From Apiotrichum sp. Y4204 (lineage: Eukaryota > Basidiomycota > Tremellomycetes > Trichosporonales > Trichosporonaceae): 64,000 nt of DNA. Positions 36,531 through 47,987 of the stretch are shown here, piece by piece. Where the stretch lies: NCBI GenBank assembly GCA_025531455.1, contig JAMYHL010000033.1:124001-188000 (forward strand), written 5' to 3'. A program made the position numbers and the translations under genes. Below the pieces are notes generated by a model. The model ran no database searches. It worked only from the letters and a program-made list of their open reading frames with translations, and was not told the DNA's origin. Every line of letters starts with the position of its first letter. The first letter of the stretch is position 1.

Positions 36531-37246
36531 ACTAGCGCCACATGGCGGACGATGTATTGGTGTTGTGTTATGGCAATAGGGAGGTGGCTGTGGCTGTGGC
36601 CTCGTGGCCAGGTCGGCACTGATCACTGACTGTGGAGTGGCGGAGCTGGCGGAGGGGCGTGTCGGAACACGTGCGCTAACGTTGTCCTCGAGGCCTCGAG
36701 ACAGAACAATGCTCCGCGCTCCGCATGCTTCGCAAGCCCAATTCCACGATTGCACTGAGGGCCGATCGACGGGAATGCGCGGAATGACACGATGGTGGCA
36801 GTGGTACAGTGGGGCGGGGAGCACAGAGGACGGAGCAGAGACGACGCGTCCCGGCGCTCATTCATGTGGAGTGGCGGCTGATCAGAGAGGGCAGGAACCC
36901 GAGAGTCGGACTGGGACGACGCGGCTCGAGCCGAGGCTGCAGCGGTACCACACAGTCCGACGTGGGCGCACCGCACGATGTATTACCTGTGGCTGTGGAT
37001 GGATACTGGATACTGTATGCATACTCTTCCGTTGTATCGGAATCGCAGCGGAGACGCAGACAAAGATGGTGGAAGCCTGGGGGGGTTGTCAGACTTGATA
37101 ATGGCATTCCCACCCTGTGCGCCACTGATGACCGAACCTTGAATGGACCCATTTCCGGCCTCATCGCCCATCGCCCATCAGATCCATCTTCCTCATCACC
37201 ATCAACCACCTCCTCCCCACCCCGCATCCCCACTATCCCAGGCGGC
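36531..37246. other. intergenic region UXS1 to RING gene
   Basis: About 0.7 kb without a recognisable gene. A splice-acceptor-like CTATCCCAG lies just before the next ATG and may end a 5' UTR intron. Confidence 0.55.
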
Positions 37247-39739
37247 ATGGAGCTCCGCCGCCTCGCGCGCCTGCCCGCCGCAGCAGGCGAACGCGTCTCG
37301 CGTCTGCTGCACACCCTCGTATTCGCCCTCCCTTCCCCCAACGGCACACACCCCTCAACCTCGAACTTGAACTCGACTACCCCCGCCGCCCCCGCTGCGC
37401 TCGCCCCGCCCGCGACGACGGACGTCGGCAAGTTTAGCGGCATCGCGGCCGTCGCTGTCCCTGATCCTGGGGCGGGGCGCGCGCTCGCTGCCGGAGTCGG
37501 GTTACTCAGCTTTGTTGGTAGCGGGTATGGCATGATGCTCGTGCTCATGGTGCGTGCCGCGACGTGGGGAGTGTTGGAAGTGTACGCGTGAGAGTGTACT
37601 TGAGCAGCTTCTTGTATTCAGCTCCGTTCCCCGCTAACAACAGGCTATTCTCCTCAACCGCATTCACCACATTGTGCAGCGGCCGCGCCCGCCGCCGCCC
37701 GCGCTCATGCCCCTGCACCCGATGACGCTGTACGGCGCCTTCCGGCTGCAGCTCGCGCGGTGGCTCACCTCGGACGCGACGCCGGCGGTCCTCCGCCTCC
37801 CGGGGCTGTTTGCCCTCGTGCGCGCCTGGGTACCGTTTTCCGTTGTGACGCTGCAGACTGCCGAGGTGTGGCCGCTCCACCTCGCGAAGAAGGCGGGCCA
37901 GATGACCGCCACCTGGCCGCCGTGGACTGCGGCGATTGCAAGTATCGTGCACTTTGCCGCTGGGGCGGTGGACCGCGTCGGCGCGTGGTCGGGCGGAAAG
38001 GAGATGGAGGACGTGTGCTGGAACGTATTTCTCTGTGTTTGCGCGGGACTCGTATTTGGCGCTCTTGCGAATGGGCTGGATGGCGCGTGAGTGGCTAATG
38101 TGTAGAGCTCGGGACTCGGGACTGACAGCAGACGGAGACGCGATGTCGGCGCGGGCTTCAACCTCGTGAGATCGGATCTGCTTCTTGTGTGGCCACCGCT
38201 GACGCTCAGTTCGGCTTCTCCTTCCTCCTTCACCTCTACTCGTCGCCTCTGACACATCACTCTCCGCCGCCCGCGACCGACCATGGGCGCCCGGACGTGC
38301 ACGTGCTGTTCCACCTCTGGGTCGGCCTCACAGAGCTCACCTGGCTACAGGCGATTGAGCTTTCGCCCTCCATGCGCCGTAACCGGCTGCTCCCGACGGG
38401 CGTTTGTGGGGCACTTGGCCTAATCCACTTTATCTACGCGCTCGTCACCGCGCCGCTGCGTTTCCCGAGCTTTACATTCTTTACCCACCTTCTCGCCCTG
38501 GTTCTCTCCATCATCGTCGTCAGCACGATCGTCCTCCGTGCCTTTACCCACTGGTTCACCGTCGGCTACATCCCCTCGCCGGTGTGGGCCAGCCTCCTCC
38601 CCCATGCCGGCGCCATACCCTCCGTAGAGGACGATGCCGGCGTCGCGCTCCTCAAGCTCGGCACCGCGTGCATCCAGGCAACCTCGTACTCTGGCCTCCG
38701 GAACGAGCTCGCGTCCGTGCAGCTCCACCAGCCGTCGCTCAAGCTCAGCGAGACCGGGTGCGACGGCGTTGACGTCCCTGCCCACATCCCCGGTGGCGGC
38801 CTCAACACCCGCATCGACAATATCCAGGTCACGGAGCTCGCGGATCCGTACGCCGATGCGCGGTACATGCGCGAGCTCGGGCACTTTTGGCGTGCGTGCG
38901 TCGCCCTCGCCACCGACGTCTTCTGGTGCACCCTCCTCGGCACACCCGTCGGCCGCAGACTGTATCGCTCCGTGTGGAAGGCGTATCATGCGCGCTGGTG
39001 GTATGGCCCCCGCCAGTGGCGCTTCTGGCGCCGCGACGCTTGGGCGGCCCCACGGCCCCGCGGCCGCCGCGAGGTCGAGCCGCCGGCCCTGGCGGCGTCT
39101 GTTGGGTGGTCCAGTTCGGTGCGTCCGCGCCCACGGATAGCCTCGCCTGCTCGGGATATGACTGTTACGCAATCGCCAGAACTCGAGTACACGTACGATC
39201 AGGTGTTGCGCGGCGAGGTGGAGCTCGCGGACGACGATGACGAATGGGAGAGCCACGCGTCTGGGTCCTCTGTTGGATCCCTCTCGGACGACGAGGAGGA
39301 CGCCGGGGCAGCACTCTACCGCGATCTCGTCGTGCGCGCAGGCTCCCCCGAGGCCGAGGGGCCGGACCCCGCCGCTCTCCCGATCCTTCTCGCCCATCTT
39401 ACTTCCGAGGGCACGCTCACCCGGCGCCGGTACGCCGCGCTCGTGCAAAACCTCCGCACACCGAGCGCCGAACAGGACATTTCACAGGCTGTCGCCGCAC
39501 GCCGCGCCGAGCTCGCCGCGTCCCCGCAACCACCGCGCGACCAGTGGGACGAGGAGCGCCGCCATGCGTGCGTCGTGTGCATGACCCAGCCGCGCGACGT
39601 GATTGTCTGGCCGTGCCGCTGTCTGCTCATGTGCGACGATTGCAGGGAAAGCCTCGCCGCCCGCCTGCCTGCCAAAGACCATGCATGCCCCAACTGCCGC
39701 ACAAAGGTGGAGGGCTACAGCCGCATCTACGTGCCCTAG
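37247..39739 (+). CDS. multi-span membrane RING-finger E3 ligase, Asi1/Asi3-like
   Basis: Probable ubiquitin ligase in an internal membrane. Four exons, 37247-37549, 37644-38086, 38129-38165 (37 nt) and 38210-39739, give 770 residues. The N-terminal half has several hydrophobic spans (around residues 80-100, 150-170, 180-250, and 320-390), and the C-terminal half is acidic and disordered. The end carries the RING: CVVC, then CRCLLMCDDC, then CPNC, followed by KVEGYSRIYVP. All eight zinc ligands appear to be cysteines. The C-terminal placement and the WPCRC...CDDCR pattern resemble yeast inner-nuclear-membrane Asi1/Asi3, whose complex degrades misplaced membrane proteins and transcription factors; this is a suggestion from motif and topology. 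The 37-nt exon is needed to keep phase. Confidence 0.8.
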
Positions 39740-40618
39740 GCCTGTGGAGTATGCGGAGAGTATGATACAGCGTAGATGTGTAGAGTATCGAGTACAGTAC
39801 TGTGTGATGTAGGCTTTGATTTGATCGTGATTGCAGCTCGTGCTGGCGAGATAGGCGAGCGACGCTGCGGTCTACGGTTGCGTCCGGGCATGTCCGCCGA
39901 CGTCTCAACTCCGTTGTTCCCTGCACCCCCTGGCCCCCGTAGCCCACATGACGCACCGTAGCGCCGTAGCGCTGCGCGTGATCGCAAAAGTGCTTGGCAG
40001 CTCGAGGACGAGGGGGGGATGCCACAATGAAAAATGACGCAGCCAGGAGTCACACCCATTGAGGCATTGGGGAGGGAGCAAAGTTTTCTTCTTCGAGCCC
40101 CCCGTTGTGTGCCGTTCGGTTGAGTTTTTTTTCTTCTTTGTATAGACCAACAAGTACTGAGAGCTCATGTAGCATAGCGACAAGCACACTGATGGCATGC
40201 ATGATGCACTGCGCGGCGAGCTCGGTATCCGTTACAGCATGCATATGAGATCGGGCGGTGGCATCCCGATGCGGCGCTTGTCGGAGGTGAAAGTGATGGG
40301 AACAGGAATAGGGGTGGTGGATTCAATTTTTTTCAGAGCCACCCTGCACCCAGGAGGTTGTGGAATCCAAGACGGACAGCGACAAGTGATTTCAATATTT
40401 CCAGATTCTGGCCTCTCTCGCTCCTCCATCTCACCTCCATCTCCATCTCTAACACCTCCATTCTCCTCCCCTACTCTCCGGCCACGGCCACCGGCACGAT
40501 ACCGACCCCGACCCCACACACCCCCGTTGCTGGACGGAGCACGATCGCCTCGCTCCCGCACGTCTCGTCGTCGCAGTCGCGCAACTCGTCTGCTCCGCCC
40601 ACGCCGGTTCGCGCTAGG
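39740..40618. other. intergenic region RING gene to PRPP synthetase
   Basis: About 0.9 kb. The last 250 bp before the ATG at 40619 are CT-rich leader. No gene recognised. Confidence 0.6.
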
Positions 40619-42931
40619 ATGGCGGCTCCCGCGGCGTACCCCGCCATCAAGCTTTTTGCTGGTGAGTGGAAGCTAGAGTGTGGGGGGGGAGTAGAGGCGG
40701 GGCGGGACGATGGCAACTTGGGCTTGGCACTTGGGAACTTGGACTAAGGAACTTGGAGGTACGACGAGTTCCCGGACGAGGACTGGGAGCCTGTAGTGAG
40801 CGGGACAGCGAGGATGGCTAGCACCGAGGCTGCACGCAGCTTTCCATTGCCCCATCGCCTGCACCTACGGCACCTAGGGCACCTATCGCCCCCTCATCCC
40901 CATCACCCACTCCGCCTGTGGTATCCGCCATGGCGACAGCGCGGTGACACCCTCTGCATTCCCCGAGCTGTCCTGCTTGCTCCCACGCCTCTTGTCCGCA
41001 AGCACGTGTGTGATGGCGACATCAACGGCGCGGGAATCCCTCGTGTCCTGTTGAAGTGTGGATCGTCGCCGAACTGGAAGCTAGCAGCAGCTGGCGGAGC
41101 AGCTGGACCTGGCGAAGAACAGCGCCAGTCAGGGTAATACATACTCGCCCCGACAGTGTCGCCCACGCATCTCCATCTCCCCGATCACCCGGTCCCACCC
41201 ACCATCGCAACACATCTGACAGCAGGCACCTCGCACCCCGAGCTCGCAAACCTCATCGCGAAGCGTCTCGGCATCCCGCTCGCGCGCGCCAACGTCGTGC
41301 AGCCCCCCTCGGGAGAGACAAAGGTTACCATTGTCGAGAGCGTCCGTGACTATGATGTGTACATTCTCAACACTGTGAGTCGAAACGGGAGTTTTGGTCG
41401 CCAGCTCCTCGACCCAATCTACATCTCACTTACACCCAGGGCGCTGGCGCCGTCAACACGTCGCTCATGGAGCTGTGCATCATGATCCACGCGTGCCGCA
41501 TCAGCTCGGCGCGCCGCATCACCGCCATCATCCCCCACTTCTTCTACGCCCGCCAGGACAAGAAGGACAAGTCGCGTGCCCCCATCACCGCAAAGCTTGT
41601 CGCCAACATGCTCCACGAGGCTGGATGCGACCACGTCATTGTGAGTGTAGAGGTGCAAAGGCAAGAGCTGGGACTGTTCTCTGGCTGCGGGACTGCTCTC
41701 TGGCGGGTTCGAGTTTCAAGTTTGGTGGCAAGAGGCGCGACAGCAAGACTTGAATTTAATTCCTGGCCGGGATCCCGGCCACTCGAGTCGGCTCGGAATG
41801 ACCGAGATGCGCCGGCAAGCCTGGTGGCCATACCCTGTGGCCAGTGCCCAAGCGCCGGACATTTGCAGCCCAGCCGCGTCAGCTACGGGCGGCGGCGTCG
41901 CGCGGAACAACGCGCCCCGCAGGTCTGTGCGCCCAGCAAGCGACGCGGCTATGATGGGAGATGAGTGACAAAGTCCTGCACAACACTTGTTCTGAGATGC
42001 CGAGCTAGAGTTGCCAAGCTCGAGGGTACCACACAAAGCAGAGTCCAGCATTGTCCCAACCGCCTACATTCAACCCCGATGACAGGCCCACAGGCTAACC
42101 GCAGACCATGGACCTCCACGCCTCCCAGATCCAGGGCTTCTTCGACGTTCCAGTTGACAACGTGAGTCCCCCACTGACGGAGCGTGCCACACTTTGAGGA
42201 CCTCAAAGTGGCCGTTTCACTCTTGTTCTCCGCGGACTGCTGGACACACCTGGTGTGGCCGTTCTGACGCGTGCTGTCAAGAAAATGCCACAACCCGGCA
42301 CGCTCCGTGCAGACATCCACGTTCGCCGCTCACCTTATCCAGCTCTACGCAGAGCCCTCCATGATCTACTATATCCGCCAGCACCTGGATGTCCAGAACT
42401 GTGTCATTGTCTCGCCAGATGCTGGTGGCGCCAAGCGCGCCACGTCGATTGCCGACCGCCTCAACGTCGAGTTTGCCCTCTTCCACAAGGAGCGCAAACG
42501 CGCCAACGAGGTCTCGCGCATGGTCCTTGTCGGTTCCGTCAAGGGCAAGGTCGCGATCCTGGTCGACGACATGGCCGACACGTGTGGCACCCTCGGCCTC
42601 GCGGCCCGCAACCTCCTCGAGGCGGGCGCGACCAAGGTCTACGCCTTTGTCACCCACGGCATCCTCTCGGGCCCCGCGCTCAAGGTCATCTCGGAGAGCG
42701 GCATGGAGAAGCTCGTCATTACCAACACGATCCCCCAGGCGGACAATGTCGCAAAGTGCGACAAGATCGAGGTCGTCGACGTCTCGCCCGTCCTGGCCGA
42801 GACCATCCGCCGCTCCCACTTTGGAGAGTCTGTGGTGAGTAGGAGAGCATGTGTAGTTTTTGGGTTCATGTTCACTCACCCCCCCCCAGTCGTTCCTCTT
42901 CCACGAGGTGCCATTCGCCAATGGCGTCTAA
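40619..42931 (+). CDS. PRS: ribose-phosphate pyrophosphokinase (PRPP synthetase)
   Basis: Makes phosphoribosyl pyrophosphate from ribose-5-phosphate and ATP, for purine, pyrimidine, histidine, tryptophan and NAD synthesis. Six exons (40619-40661, 41226-41374, 41440-41640, 42105-42161, 42343-42834, 42890-42931) give 327 residues. Family motifs are [49 protein letters not shown], the C-terminal PRPP-binding loop [14 protein letters not shown], and [12 protein letters not shown]. Intron 1 (564 nt) and intron 3 (464 nt) are unusually long, the latter containing an 18-bp perfect palindrome. Which of the several fungal PRS paralogues this is cannot be told here. Confidence 0.94.
41764..41781. repeat. 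18-bp perfect palindrome in an intron
   Basis: TGGCCGGGATCCCGGCCA reads the same on both strands and lies within intron 3 (41641-42104) of the PRPP synthetase gene. It could form a strong hairpin in the pre-mRNA or bind a dimeric protein. No function is known. Confidence 0.85.
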
Positions 42932-43272
42932 GTGTTTGTACAGTAGAGAAAACGAGGAGGACGATTCAGTCCCGTATTTTACAATCTTCATGTCGTATGC
43001 ATCTTGGAAAACGCAGGGGGAGCAGTTGCCGTGCAATCAAGCAAGAGATTCAGGAGATCAATGAGAGTGAAGAGAGGTCGTGTGCTATTGGCGTCGTCAT
43101 GAATGACGCACCGAGCCATTTACAACGGAACCAAAACTTTGCCAGATGCTTCGATGCTTCGAGCGCTCCGATGCACGCATCCTGTTCGTCGACGTCGAGC
43201 GACATTGACATGACATGCACATTCCCATCCTCGATCCTCGACATTGACACTTATCCAATCGAGATATCCATA
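42932..43272. other. short intergenic gap
   Basis: About 340 bp between the PRPP synthetase stop and the next ATG. No gene seen. Confidence 0.6.
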
Positions 43273-43806
43273 ATGGCAGAGTACGTCCATCTTATCCCGC
43301 CCGCTCGCCCACTGTGCCGCTGACCCCAGCTTTGACTTTACCTCGCCGAGCGTGCTCCTCGCCCTCCTCCTCGTAGTTGTCTGTGCGTAAAGCGAGCGAC
43401 GACAGCGTGCTCGCAACACTCTGAACGCAATACTGACACAGCCGCACTGAACCCATCTAATCCCCAACAATCCAAAACAAATTTCGTTCTATCCACAGTC
43501 GGCGTCGTCCTCGCAACGCGTAAACCCGCCGCCCCGGCCCCAACGACGACGACGAAGAAGCCCGCCGCCCCCGTCCCCGCCGTCCCGGCGCCGCGCGACC
43601 CGCCAGCGCCGAACCCCCGCGCCGACGACTCGTTTGCCGCCGTCGCGGCGCAGCCGCCCTCGCGCTCCGCGAGCGCGGGTATCGAGAGGTGGGTATATTA
43701 CGCATGTCGGGGCGTTTATCTCTGCCGCATACTATTTGCTTGTTTGCTCACTCCCAGCCCTGGTGGATCGCAGCGCGGATTCCGGCGGACCAAGAAGCTC
43801 GACTGA
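43273..43806 (+). CDS. small single-span membrane protein
   Basis: Not recognised. Four exons, 43273-43280 (8 nt), 43330-43382, 43499-43688 and 43758-43806, join in phase and give 99 residues. After a short acidic start (MADFDFTSPS) comes one hydrophobic span ([16 protein letters not shown]) and then a Pro/Ala-rich and finally basic tail (RRTKKLD). This fits a small single-pass protein with a cytosolic or lumenal low-complexity tail. The 8-nt first exon makes the start uncertain, but all splice sites are consensus (GTACGT, GTGCGT, GTGGGT; CAG). Confidence 0.6.
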
Positions 43807-44155
43807 GTTATGCAGTGTGGTGTCCCGAGTGGTGGTGCTTTGGTGGGGTGTGCTGGTGCTGATTCTGACTGACTGCTGATTGCCCCGTGCTGTGGCATTG
43901 TTATTGTGACACTGGGATGTCGTGTTGCTGCAACTTCTCTTTTCCTCATTTCCCATCGGTACTAATCCCCTCTTGCTCTTCCACATTGTACACATCCCCA
44001 TTCTTGCCGTCTTGACTTGTGCACCCCCTCCAGCTCATCGTCGCCCCCTTCGAGACAATCTCGCCCCATCCTCCCCGTCTTGCCTGCCTTCCCTCGTCTT
44101 CCTCGTCTTTCCTCGCGATATCCCCCCTTTCCCTCCTTTCCCCGCCTTCCATCCC
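43807..44155. other. short intergenic gap
   Basis: About 350 bp. Its right part is a CT/TC-rich leader for the following gene. Confidence 0.6.
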
Positions 44156-44767
44156 ATGGCCCGCGGGGCAAACTACATCTCCGCCGCCCGGAAACGCCAC
44201 ACCGCTCGAGTCCGCCGCGCCCACCGCGCCCCGTCAACACCACACCTGTCCGACATCACCTTTTCCTTTTCCTGGGCCCGCGATCTGGATCCCCCGGCGC
44301 GGACGGGGTACATGGCGTATCTCGCGCGTCTGCCCGAACCGCTCCTGCAGTCGCGAAGTGGGCACACGCTAGAGGGCGTGCGCGGGCTGTTGGAGAGGGA
44401 TATCACTGGCGTAAGCGGGGAACGTCGGCGGCGTGCTGAGAAAGAAGCGCGAGCACGCTCGTACCAACACTCGCAGTCGCACTCGCAATCGCAATCGCAC
44501 ATTGGTCAACCATATCATCCATGCGCCCAGCCGCCATCGCCGCCGACACGCTCATCACAAGTGACGCCATGCAACGGCCAACCGCCTACATCTCGTACCT
44601 CTCGCGCTCAGTTCCCCGCACTCGCCCGCCACCCGGCCACACCACCCCACAGCCGTGATCCCCCCCGTGCAGTTGTCCGTTCGCCAGCGGAAACCACAGT
44701 CTCCCCCCCGCATCGGCCGCGAGCGCCGATGGATCGCCTAATGCTAAACTCGTCGCGTTCGCGCTAG
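44156..44767 (+). CDS. intronless basic hypothetical protein
   Basis: Not recognised. A single open frame of 203 residues begins at an ATG in a good context (CCCATGGCC). The N-terminal 35 residues are strongly basic (RKRHTARVRRAHRA), followed by a possibly folded stretch (SDITFSFSWARDLDPP ... GYMAYLARLPEPLLQ). The rest is disordered, with a Ser-Gln/Ser-His repeat and a Pro-rich C-terminus. It is unusual in having no intron in an intron-rich neighbourhood. It may be a lineage-specific gene; the open frame could also be chance in GC-rich DNA. Confidence 0.5.
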   Translation: MARGANYISAARKRHTARVRRAHRAPSTPHLSDITFSFSWARDLDPPARTGYMAYLARLPEPLLQSRSGHTLEGVRGLLERDITGVSGERRRRAEKEARARSYQHSQSHSQSQSHIGQPYHPCAQPPSPPTRSSQVTPCNGQPPTSRTSRAQFPALARHPATPPHSRDPPRAVVRSPAETTVSPPHRPRAPMDRLMLNSSRSR

Positions 44768-46587
44768 CGATAATGGAAAGGTCGCGTGCTCTAGTCCGAT
44801 ATTGATCCTGTCGTTTTACTGTATGCCATTCATCTGTGCCATGTGCCACCTCCACATAGTATATATCCTGGCCGCCCTACTTTGATGTCAGGATGCCTCA
44901 AAGCCTCCAATCTCCATGACCGCGACGCAGATCGCACTCTCCGACCTCGGACCATGAGATCCCATCAACAATTAGATCAGAGATAACCGTCCGCAAAAGC
45001 CGAGAGGCACGAGGAACCGAGAGGAAGATTGAAACCGTCGCCAAGGGCACCGCGGCAACAAGGTTAGGTAGCCTCCAGAACACGGGTCCGTGGAAAGATG
45101 AGCATCAGGGCCGAGAGAGAAGAGTAGAGGAGAGTACAGAAGCCGGCGTTGCTGCCCGCTGTGCTCTGTGCTCTGGGTTCGCAGCAAGGCGATGCAGCCT
45201 ACGACGCCGGCGTCGCGTACCAGCATCCTCCGTGTGGGTCCATCTGTAGGTTTGTGTGAGATGAACTCCGGGCGGTGCATTCTATTTCCTGCCGATGAAT
45301 TGCTGCGGTGCAAGTTGGAGAACGGCGAACAGGACATTTATAATCCATCCTGGAAGACGCGGTGCGGCGTGGCATGAATGGATGATGGCAGTAGAGCTTT
45401 GAGATCTTGAGAGATGCATCTTTAGTACCTCGACTACTGTCCTCGTGTCCTCGTGGCCTGGACGCACAAGCCAGCAAGAACCCTCGTACCCTCGAACCCT
45501 TGTCACCGCCTGGCATCGTGTCTGCCATGTCTGCCATGTCTTGCATGTCTGGGTTTTTCCGAGCAACGGTGGCGGGCGCGGGCCGAGCTGCATACTGGGG
45601 GCGGGCCAACGCACGCGACACGCATTGAAAAGCACTGAAGCACTGAAGCACGAAGCACCAGGTGTCGATGTGGCTGCGGCGGTGCTGGAGGAGGAAATGG
45701 CGACATGGAATAATGTCAAGCGCGCTGGCATCTACTGTAGAGCTCATTGCTGTTCTGTTCATTATTCTTGTTTCTTGTCACCACCTCCATCCCCATCTCC
45801 ATCCCCATCTCCGTGCCCATTCCCATCCCCGTCATTATCCCTCCTCTTTTATCCGGCTTGACGTGGCCGCTCTCGTTCCCCGGTCTCCCGCTCGCCCCTC
45901 GCCTTGGGCTTCGATCGGCCTGGACCCGCGCATACCCCGTTTAAGCTCGGCCTGACAACTGGGACAAACCGCGTTTTGGTGTCGTGCATCTTGTGCATTG
46001 CATTGGGTACTGTGCTTTCTGGGTCTGCTGTCTGCGTTTCTTTTGTACTGTACCTGTTGCTGCTGCTGCTGTCTCCGAAGAGTATCCCCGCGCAACGCCC
46101 GGTGTTCCGCTGTGGTTCCGCATCGCCACCGGCCACTAGGTGTCATCTTGCGGTCATCTTTACAATCCTCGGCGTCGGACACGCACACACTTCTACTTTG
46201 TCTTCTTTTAGATTTCAGATCACCATTTCTCCACCTCTCTCTCCCATCTCCACTCTCCACTCTCATCTCCATCTCCATCCTCTCCATCTCTTCCATTTTA
46301 GACTAGAGCTCGCATCACATCCACCACCTCCATCTCATCTATCTCATCACACACGCATCGCACTGGATCGCACACCACACACGACTCGTCGCCGCTCGAC
46401 ATCACGCCCGGACACTACAGCATCTCGCTCGTACATCGAGCATCCATCCCCGCTCCACCTGACACTCGATACTCGACACTCGACACTCGACACTCCATCC
46501 CTCTTGTGTAATCCACCTTTGGCCCACTGTGTACGCTCCTCCGCTCCTCCACCCCTCCACTCCTCCGGTTCTCCGCTTCTCCGCAGC
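44768..46587. other. gene-poor region with long pyrimidine-rich leader
   Basis: About 1.8 kb with short tandems: TCTGCCATG at about 45520-45545, a GAAGCACT unit at 45630-45660, CCATCCCCATCT at 45785-45835 and CGACACTCGA near 46470-46495. The right 650 bp have no stop in the frame of the ATG at 46588, an effect of the CT bias. No gene recognised. Confidence 0.55.
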
Positions 46588-47248
46588 ATGTCCTCGACTC
46601 CCATTAGGCAGCCGCGCGGGCCCCCAAGCGGCAGCGCGGCATTCAGCTCTGGCAGCCCCTCACCGTCGCCCGCCCCCGGCTCGTCGCCCTCGCCCTCGCG
46701 ATCCACGTCAACTGGCCCGCCGCCTCCAGACGCCGAGTCTATCCTCCGCCGCAACAAGACTGTCTCAACCAGCGCGCGCTCCCCCGCCCCAGGGTTCGAC
46801 CCTGCCACCGGCGTGTCCCTCTCCCACCGACGGAGCATGGGACCCTCTGGCGCTTCCGCCTACCCTCCCAACCCCGTGCCCGTAAGCCACGCAGACAGCA
46901 AGCCGTCCTCGGGCTTCGTCGTCGCGAGCAGGTACCGCTCCGGCTCGCTGTCTGGACCCGGTGTCCCCGCCGTGCCTCCGGGCTTGGCACATTCGCACGG
47001 CGGTCCCCCAGGCATGGGCGTGCCTGCTGGGGTACCGGTCGGCGTTGGCGGCGTCGGCAGTGTCGGCGGCAGCCTCTCGCGCCGTACGTCGGGCCGCGAC
47101 TTTCGCGCACTCGCGGCCGTTGCCGGCGCCGGCGCAGAGGAAACGCTGGTGGAGACGGAGGCGGCGGACGAACACGCGTCCACGGCCACTGAGCGCGGGA
47201 CATGGGGCAAGGGCCTCGCACGGCAGAGCAGCCTGCCAAGCCGTCGTC
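46588..47248 (+). CDS. probable first coding exon of the YTH gene (or a separate Ser/Pro-rich protein)
   Basis: From the ATG at 46588 a 220-codon open frame runs to a consensus donor (C then GTGAGT) at 47249. The product is Ser/Pro/Gly-rich and disordered, as expected for the N-terminus of cytosolic YTH readers. Downstream, no open continuation is sensible until the YTH frame. The acceptor GTTCACAG ending at 48000 joins with matching phase (1 nt plus 2 nt), which would give a 752-nt intron and make the ATG at 47988 part of the branch/acceptor region. If true, the reader has about 889 residues. The alternative is an independent gene with an unseen second exon. Confidence 0.5.
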
Positions 47249-47987
47249 GTGAGTACATTTCCGAGAGAGAATGGGGGGGCAGGAGAAATGAGATATCGGG
47301 GCGAGTCTTTCAGGTTTTGACTGCCCGAGGCGCTGGGAGTGGACAGAAGCCGGAGCTGGCTGGCTGCAGCTAGCTGGGACAGATTGGAACAGACAATGGA
47401 GGGGGAGACATGCAAGGGACCCTAGATGGTGGCGAGCACCTGTCCCACCGCTCCGGACGCCTCGCTCACCGCCTCGAGGGCAACGGGCGTTGGGAAGTGC
47501 CGTCGAATGCCCGTCCATCTTTGTCTGACACAGCACGCCTGCATTTCCGCGGCACGCCGCGAGCTCACATCTCGTCCTCCGCTCGCCGCCTGTCTGTTCT
47601 GTTCCATTTCTTCCGCTCCTTGTCCCTGTGTGTCTTCCTCGGAGCTGCGACGTCGAGCCTGTCTGTACGCGGGAGATACTGTCGGAATAGCCATGCTGAC
47701 GCTCTTTCTTCTCGGTGCTGTTCGCTCCATCACGCTTCTCGGGTACCCCCGCTTCTCGGCGTCTCTCGCTTGATCGACACGACACTCACTGCCACCACTC
47801 GCACTCTCGGAACGCTCGTTCACTCCCCGCCATCATCTCACGTCTGCTTGTTCCACACACTTCCACATCGCAACAACACGACATCTCACACAATCCTCTG
47901 GTCTCTTTTACACGACTCACGCCCTCCGCCCTCTGTTCTCATCCCACTTACCATTCTCATCTATCACTCTCCCCACTCACTCCCACT

